12,190 bases of DNA from Synergistaceae bacterium UBA4088 (lineage in GTDB: Bacteria; Synergistota; Synergistia; Synergistales; Thermovirgaceae). The stretch covers positions 1 to 12,190 of the forward strand of contig DFYG01000095.1 of the NCBI GenBank assembly GCA_002382605.1, in the 5' to 3' direction. The position numbers and the translations under genes were made by a program. Positions 7,297-12,190 of this stretch are shown here, one piece after another; positions within the stretch are counted from its first letter, which is position 1, and the number at the start of each line of letters is the position of its first letter. A model generated the notes under the pieces. The model made no database searches. It was not told the DNA's origin and saw only the letters and a list, made by a program, of their open reading frames with translations.

Positions 7297-7921
7297 ACTG
7301 AAGGCGTCGCTTTTGGCTACCTGTTTTAATGAAGATCAATTCCCGGATCCGGGGTATCCTGAAATTGCCTTTGCCGGCAGGTCGAATGTGGGCAAATCGA
7401 CGTTCATCAACGGAATCATCCAGACAAGACTTGCACATGTCAGTTCCACTCCGGGAAAGACCAGAAGTATCAACTTCTTCAGGGTATATCATGCCCGGGA
7501 TTTCATCCTCGTAGACCTTCCCGGCTTTGGCTTTGCCCAGCGCGGAAAGGTGGAAAGGAAGACCTGGGCAAAACTGATCGAAAGTTATATTTCAAAAAGA
7601 GGATCGCTTTCCCTACTTGTGCACCTGGTGGACTTCAGACACGGAATGCTTGAAAATGACATCCAGCTTCAGGATTGGGTCCGAAGGTACGATGTGCCCG
7701 TTCAGGTCGTCTACACGAAGATCGACAAGATATCAAAGGGGAACAGGCCTTCCCTCACGGCCCAGTATGCCGAAAAGCCCTTTTCCTCTATCTCGGAACC
7801 ACTTCTGGTATCGATGGAAAAAGGCCTTGGAGTAGGGGAGTTCAATGCCTTTCTGGAATCGTATCTGAAGGCGCTTCCAGAGAGCATCTGGAAGGCGGCC
7901 TCAATGATCGACCGGTTATAA
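7283..7921 (+). CDS. engB: Ribosome biogenesis GTPase EngB (YihA/YsxC)
   Basis: EngB is a small TRAFAC-class GTPase needed for assembly of the large ribosomal subunit. Visible motifs are G1 GRSNVGKS at 32-39, the G2 segment SSTPGKT ending at T60, G3 DLPG at 78-81, G4 TKID at 145-148 and a G5-like VSMEKG at 176-181. With the ATG at 7283 the product is 212 residues, normal for the family. I chose it because AGGAG (7271-7275) lies seven bases upstream and because longer versions only add an arginine-rich stretch read from the end of lon. The gene overlaps the last 14 bases of lon, which suggests coupling. Pairing lon with engB is a common arrangement in Firmicutes-like genomes. Confidence 0.95.
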   Translation: MRPGKLKASLLATCFNEDQFPDPGYPEIAFAGRSNVGKSTFINGIIQTRLAHVSSTPGKTRSINFFRVYHARDFILVDLPGFGFAQRGKVERKTWAKLIESYISKRGSLSLLVHLVDFRHGMLENDIQLQDWVRRYDVPVQVVYTKIDKISKGNRPSLTAQYAEKPFSSISEPLLVSMEKGLGVGEFNAFLESYLKALPESIWKAASMIDRL

Positions 7922-7954
7922 ATCCAGCTTTCGCCGCGGCAAGGAGGCAAGCGT

Positions 7955-10624
7955 ATGACACTTGCAAAGAGAACTCTCGGAAGATCGTATGACCCGGAAC
8001 CTATTGAGAAAAAATGGTACAAAAGATGGACTGAAAGGGGACTCTTCCGGGGAGACGAGAAGAGCGACAAACCCTCTTTCTGCATAGTGATACCACCCCC
8101 CAATGTTACCGGTTCACTGCACATGGGACACGCCCTGAACAATACCCTTCAGGATATATCATGCAGATTTATGCGCATGTCGGGACATAATGTCCTCTGG
8201 CTTCCCGGGACCGATCATGCCGGGATCGCCACACAGAACGTGGTGGAAAAGAGTCTGGCCGCAAAGGGTGTGTCCAGACACGATCTTGGCAGGGAAGCGT
8301 TCGTAGAAAAGATCTGGGAATGGGAAAACGAATACGGGAGCAGGATCATAAACCAATTGAAGCGTCTCGGTGCTTCCTGTGATTGGGAGAGAGAGCGCTT
8401 CACGATGGACGAGGGTCTCTCGCGCGCTGTGAGAGCAGTATTCGTAAGGCTTTATAAGGAGAACCTCATTTACAGGGGGAAGTACATCATCAACTGGTGC
8501 CCCAGATGCCGAACAGCCCTTTCAGACCTTGAAGTCGAGCACAACGAGGAAAAGGGCAGGATCTTCTTTGTCAGGTATCCGTTCTCGGATGGAACGGGGC
8601 ATATTGTTGTTGCAACGACAAGACCTGAGACGATTCTCGGAGACGTTGCAATTGCGGTCCACCCTCGTGATGAAAAGAATAGACATCTTATCGGGCGCGA
8701 GGTAATAGTGCCGGTGAGCGGACGTATAATAACGGTTATCGAGGATATGATGGTTGATCCAGCGTTCGGTACAGGGCTGGTCAAGATAACCCCGGCTCAT
8801 GACCCCAACGATTTTCTTGTGGGGCAAAGGCACGGTCTCGAATCCGTCCAGGTAATTGATGAGCATGGGATCATGAACGATATCGCAGGGCCAGAATTCG
8901 AGGGCATGGAGCGTTTTGATGCAAGGGAAAAAATGCTTGCCATCCTTCGCGAGGTGGATCTTCTGGAAAAGATAGATGAACACGAACATTCCATTGGTCA
9001 TTGTTACCGGTGCGATGCCATCATCGAACCCTATCTTTCAGAACAGTGGTTCGTAAAGGCCGCTCCTCTGGCCGAACCGGGAATAGAAGCAGTCAGGGAT
9101 GGGAGAATAAATATTGTTCCGGTACAGTGGGTTAACACATACAACATGTGGATGGAAAACATTCGTGACTGGTGTATTTCAAGACAGCTTTGGTGGGGGC
9201 ATCGCATCCCGGCCTGGACCTGCTCTGATTGCGGGCACCTTACCGTATCCGAGGAAGATCCTGATAAGTGCGAGTTATGCGGAAGCACGAGGATCAGTCA
9301 GGACGAGGACGTTCTCGATACCTGGTTCAGCAGTGCACTTTGGCCTTTTTCAACTCTTGGATGGCCGGATGCCACCAGGGAACTGAAAACATTTTACCCG
9401 ACCAGTCTTCTGGTGACCGGTTTCGACATTCTCTTCTTCTGGGTGGCCCGTATGATTATGATGGGTCTGAAGTTCATGGATGAGGAACCGTTCAAGGATG
9501 TATATATCCATGCACTTGTACGTGACGAGCATGGCCGCAAGATGAGCAAATCCAAAGGAAATGTGATCGACCCTCTGGAGATCATTGAAAAATCCGGAGC
9601 GGACTCTTTGCGTATGACCCTGGCGGCTCTCACAGTGCAGGGCAGGGATATCTACCTGAGCCCGGGAAGGATCGATATCTACCGTCTTTTCATGAACAAA
9701 ATTTGGAATGCAAGCAAGTTTGCCATGGCAAATCTTGACGGCAGCGAATCTGCGACAATAAATGACCCCTCAGGTCTCAGAATGCATGACCTGTGGATAC
9801 TTCAGAGGCTTGACGAAACGATCAATTCCGTAACAGGTAACCTGAGGGGTTATTTTTACGGGGAGGCGGCCCGCGGCCTTTACAGTTTCGTCTGGAACGA
9901 GATGTGCGACTGGTATCTCGAAATGGCCAAGCCTGCCTTACGCGGGGACGAAGGAGACGATCGGCGTGAGAACACCAGGCTGGTGATCCGCCATCTTTTC
10001 GACCGCACCCTGAGGCTCCTGCACCCCTTCATTCCTTTCCTTACTGATGAGCTTTGGGAAAACTTCGGATTCGGGGAAGGGTCGGTAGAGGAGAGCCCGT
10101 GGCCGGAACCGTTAGATCTCTTCATAGAAGGGAACATGGGGTACATGCCGGTATTCCAGGACCTGGTCCGAAATGCAAGAAATCTAAGGGCTGAGGCCAG
10201 GATCCACCCGCAACGGATCGTTCCTGAAGCGGTTGTTTTTCTTAATGAAGCCAATTTGGGCCTGAAAGAAAGCATTCTTGAAAATGCCGACCTCTTCAGA
10301 CTCCTTGCGAAAGTAGGGAAGATCACCTTCCCTGAACCCTCCTCCGCAAAACCCCCGAAATCCCTTATGACTGTAACGAACTTCGGGGAGATGTTCCTTG
10401 TAGTGGGGGATCTGCTGGATGTTGTATCCGAAATTACAAGATTGGCAGGTGAACTCAAGAGCGCCAAGGCTGATCTTGAGAAAACGACACGGAAGCTTGC
10501 CGATGGATCCTTCATTGCCAGAGCTCCGGCAGAAATTGTAGAGAAGGAGAAAGCCAGGCTTTCCCAGGATCTGGAAAAGATAACGCTGATAGAGAGAAAC
10601 ATGGAAAGTCTGTCAAGGCAGTAA
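7955..10624 (+). CDS. valS: Valyl-tRNA synthetase
   Basis: ValRS is a class Ia synthetase that charges tRNA-Val and clears mischarged threonine in an editing domain. The HIGH-type motif is HMGH at 56-59 (after PPPNVTGSL) and KMSKS is at 529-533. The CP1 editing domain begins with TTRPET at 221-226. Cysteine pairs at 182/185, 350/353, 423/426 and 439/442 look like two zinc-binding sites. The anticodon-binding helical domain follows, and the last 70 or so residues are a charged coiled-coil arm typical of ValRS (SEITRLAGEL, IVEKEKARL). Its 889 residues are full length. The ATG has GGAGG seven bases upstream. It starts 33 bases after engB and is probably in the same transcript; no T-box leader precedes it. 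Confidence 0.97.
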   Translation: MTLAKRTLGRSYDPEPIEKKWYKRWTERGLFRGDEKSDKPSFCIVIPPPNVTGSLHMGHALNNTLQDISCRFMRMSGHNVLWLPGTDHAGIATQNVVEKSLAAKGVSRHDLGREAFVEKIWEWENEYGSRIINQLKRLGASCDWERERFTMDEGLSRAVRAVFVRLYKENLIYRGKYIINWCPRCRTALSDLEVEHNEEKGRIFFVRYPFSDGTGHIVVATTRPETILGDVAIAVHPRDEKNRHLIGREVIVPVSGRIITVIEDMMVDPAFGTGLVKITPAHDPNDFLVGQRHGLESVQVIDEHGIMNDIAGPEFEGMERFDAREKMLAILREVDLLEKIDEHEHSIGHCYRCDAIIEPYLSEQWFVKAAPLAEPGIEAVRDGRINIVPVQWVNTYNMWMENIRDWCISRQLWWGHRIPAWTCSDCGHLTVSEEDPDKCELCGSTRISQDEDVLDTWFSSALWPFSTLGWPDATRELKTFYPTSLLVTGFDILFFWVARMIMMGLKFMDEEPFKDVYIHALVRDEHGRKMSKSKGNVIDPLEIIEKSGADSLRMTLAALTVQGRDIYLSPGRIDIYRLFMNKIWNASKFAMANLDGSESATINDPSGLRMHDLWILQRLDETINSVTGNLRGYFYGEAARGLYSFVWNEMCDWYLEMAKPALRGDEGDDRRENTRLVIRHLFDRTLRLLHPFIPFLTDELWENFGFGEGSVEESPWPEPLDLFIEGNMGYMPVFQDLVRNARNLRAEARIHPQRIVPEAVVFLNEANLGLKESILENADLFRLLAKVGKITFPEPSSAKPPKSLMTVTNFGEMFLVVGDLLDVVSEITRLAGELKSAKADLEKTTRKLADGSFIARAPAEIVEKEKARLSQDLEKITLIERNMESLSRQ

Positions 10625-10644
10625 AACTCCGGGAGGGGCCCAGA

Positions 10645-11976
10645 TTGGAAGATCATAGTGCCAGGGTAGATCGCATTCTCAGGGAAATATCCAATCCGCT
10701 CATCCGCCCGGGTCTTTCCAGGATGGCAAAGCTTCTTTCCAAATTGGGGCATCCTGAACGGACCTTTAGAGCTGTGCACGTTGTAGGTACTAACGGCAAG
10801 GGTTCCATATCGGCCATGCTGGAATCGATACTGCTTGAGGCAGGTTACTCAACCTGTATGTACACCAGCCCCCATCTGGCAGATATTGGCGAGAGACTAC
10901 GATTTTCAGGTGTAAATGCCCGCGCTGAAGATCTCCTGCCTTTTGTGATGGCAGTTGCGGGTATGTTGGAAACGAATTCAGGCCCCTTTGAAAAACCCAC
11001 CTATTTTGAAACACTTACAGCTGCAGCATTCATGGCGATCAGTTCATATGTCCCCGATGTAGCAATTATCGAGGCAGGAATGGGCGGCAGGATGGATGCT
11101 ACCAACATTCTCTCCAATGTTTCCATGACGGTTATCTCTTCGCTCGGTTCCGATCATTCGGAATATCTGGGTCACACGCTTGAAGCCATAGCTATGGAAA
11201 AGTTCCTTGTATTAAGACCTGAAGGAATGAGTGTCTTTAGCGGCGGTGACAGGAATCTCGAAGATATCTACGAAACTTTATGCCATAAAATTGCCAATAA
11301 TGGAACAGTTGCTTCCCAAACCGGCATGACCCGCAATCCTTCAGTAGGCATTGATGGCAACATGTTCGAGATATCCATCGACGGCGGTCCCTGGATCGAG
11401 ATCAATACGTCTCTGGGTGGGGGATTTCAGCTGACCAATGCTGTAACAGCAATTATCGCTGCTTCAAGGCTTTCCCTGGTCTACCCGTTGATCACCCTGG
11501 ATCCCATCAGAAGAGGTCTTGCAGTGACCCGTTGGCCCGGAAGGCTTGAGAAGGTAAAGTTCGGAAATGGGAACCTTATTCTGGATGGGGCTCACAACCC
11601 TGATGGAATTTCTGCTCTTGCAGATACTTTTTCCCTGAGCGGCCTTTCGAATAGTACCGCTGTTGTTTTTGGCGCAATGAAGGACAAGGATCTCAAGAGT
11701 ATGATCCGGAAGATCTGTGATTCCTTTCCGATGATCGTTTTCACAGCCGTCCCCGGATCTGAAAGATCAGCCGATCCGGAATCCCTTTACAGAATCGCAA
11801 AAGATTTTAATCCTTCTGCTGATCTGTCAATTGAAATGGAGCCGCTAACGGCCATAGAAAAAGCATCGAAAATTTTTGATACCGTACTCTGTTGCGGTAG
11901 TCTCTTCCTTGCGGGTGCCGTAAAAACAGCGCTGGGAAAAAAATTTCCCTCAGGGGTCCCTTATGAAGGGAAATAA
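10645..11976 (+). CDS. folC: Folylpolyglutamate synthase / dihydrofolate synthase
   Basis: FolC is a Mur-ligase-like ATPase that adds glutamate to dihydropteroate and/or to folates. The P-loop GTNGKGS is at 48-54, TSPHL at 74-78, EAGMGGRMDATN at 143-154, the GSDHSEYLG to AMEK segment at 168-186 (with a candidate carbamylated lysine at K186), RWPGRLE at 296-302 and DGAHNP at 314-319. At 443 residues it is complete. The start is TTG at 10645, six bases after GGGAGGGG; the first in-frame ATG comes too late, cutting off conserved residues before the P-loop. It follows valS by 20 bases, and valS-folC is a widespread pair in Firmicutes-like bacteria. Whether it has one or both activities cannot be read from the sequence. 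Confidence 0.95.
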   Translation: MEDHSARVDRILREISNPLIRPGLSRMAKLLSKLGHPERTFRAVHVVGTNGKGSISAMLESILLEAGYSTCMYTSPHLADIGERLRFSGVNARAEDLLPFVMAVAGMLETNSGPFEKPTYFETLTAAAFMAISSYVPDVAIIEAGMGGRMDATNILSNVSMTVISSLGSDHSEYLGHTLEAIAMEKFLVLRPEGMSVFSGGDRNLEDIYETLCHKIANNGTVASQTGMTRNPSVGIDGNMFEISIDGGPWIEINTSLGGGFQLTNAVTAIIAASRLSLVYPLITLDPIRRGLAVTRWPGRLEKVKFGNGNLILDGAHNPDGISALADTFSLSGLSNSTAVVFGAMKDKDLKSMIRKICDSFPMIVFTAVPGSERSADPESLYRIAKDFNPSADLSIEMEPLTAIEKASKIFDTVLCCGSLFLAGAVKTALGKKFPSGVPYEGK

Positions 11977-11992
11977 CTCCTTCTGGAGGGGA

Positions 11993-12190
11993 ATGACCCA
12001 TGGAGGTCAGTCTTACCTGCAATATCTCCTGCCGGGAAAACTAAACGCCAGAATGTCAGTTACCCAGTTCCTGAAAGGGAACCTGATGAGAGAAGCAAAG
12101 GGTTGTCCCGAACGGACAGGATGTATCCTTTTCGGTGAAAACCACGAAAAAAGGCTGGTGGCCCCACAGCAGAAGCACAATACGGCCATG
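11993..12190 (+). CDS. Partial ORF, possibly PgeF/laccase-domain (DUF152) protein
   Basis: An open frame starts 16 bases after folC and runs off the window, showing 66 residues. The segment RLVAPQQKH resembles the conserved QxH element of the PgeF (peptidoglycan editing factor, formerly DUF152 or multicopper polyphenol oxidase) family, where a histidine binds metal; the preceding charged helix-like stretch also fits. The usual N-terminal R-x-GGVS segment is not seen, so the assignment is tentative. The start is unclear: ATG 11993 is only one base from the ribosome site GGAGGGG (11985-11991), whereas ATG 12000 has ideal spacing but is in another frame and meets TAA at 12042. In-frame alternatives are CTG 12017 (behind GGAGGT) and ATG 12053. 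Confidence 0.4.
   Translation, partial: MTHGGQSYLQYLLPGKLNARMSVTQFLKGNLMREAKGCPERTGCILFGENHEKRLVAPQQKHNTAM

Noticed and set aside
9880..10779. 299-residue leftward open frame antisense to valS and folC
   Set aside because: It lies opposite two clear genes and its serine/arginine-rich, low-information translation is typical of antisense frames.

Overview
The window is one rightward stretch of core bacterial chromosome: six tRNA genes (70-1409), then a tightly packed housekeeping cluster tig-clpP-clpX-lon-engB-valS-folC (1546-11976), then the first 198 bases of another gene cut by the window edge. All genes lie on the + strand. The tRNA genes encode their CCA ends, the promoters are classical sigma70-like (TTGACA with a 17-base spacer), Shine-Dalgarno sites are strong and purine-rich, and arginine is often written AGA/AGG. 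The order trigger factor, ClpP, ClpX, Lon, EngB, ValRS, FolC is familiar from Firmicutes-like lineages and, from memory, from Synergistota. I lean to a Synergistota-type anaerobe, but this is inference from gene order and style only.

Region 1, bases 1-479: tRNA-Arg(TCT), tRNA-His(GTG), tRNA-Arg(TCG) and tRNA-Lys(CTT), closed by a Rho-independent terminator. The first tRNA-Arg carries two adjacent C-A mismatches in its acceptor stem. Region 2, bases 480-1238: no convincing protein gene, but several perfect hairpins, a leftward sigma70-like promoter (794-822) and a strong rightward promoter (1051-1079). Region 3, bases 1239-1490: a second tRNA-Lys(CTT), differing from the first only by one compensated base pair, then tRNA-Leu(TAG) and a textbook terminator.

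Region 4, bases 1546-7921: protein quality control and ribosome assembly. Trigger factor receives nascent chains at the ribosome, ClpP and ClpX form the ATP-dependent ClpXP protease, Lon is a second AAA+ protease, and EngB is a GTPase needed for large-subunit assembly. tig/clpP overlap by one base, lon follows the clpX stop codon directly, and engB starts inside lon. Only clpP-clpX is separated by a real gap (154 bases), which holds an unusual palindrome. Region 5, bases 7955-12190: valyl-tRNA synthetase, folylpolyglutamate/dihydrofolate synthase, and a truncated ORF that may be a PgeF (DUF152, laccase-domain) protein. Gaps of 16-33 bases with strong ribosome sites suggest co-transcription.

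I saw no mobile element, CRISPR array, phage gene or defence system, and the protein-coding part is ordinary core genome. The items that merit a second look are the mismatched tRNA-Arg, the duplicated tRNA-Lys bracketing a structured intergenic segment, the clpP-clpX palindrome, and the awkward translation start of the last gene.
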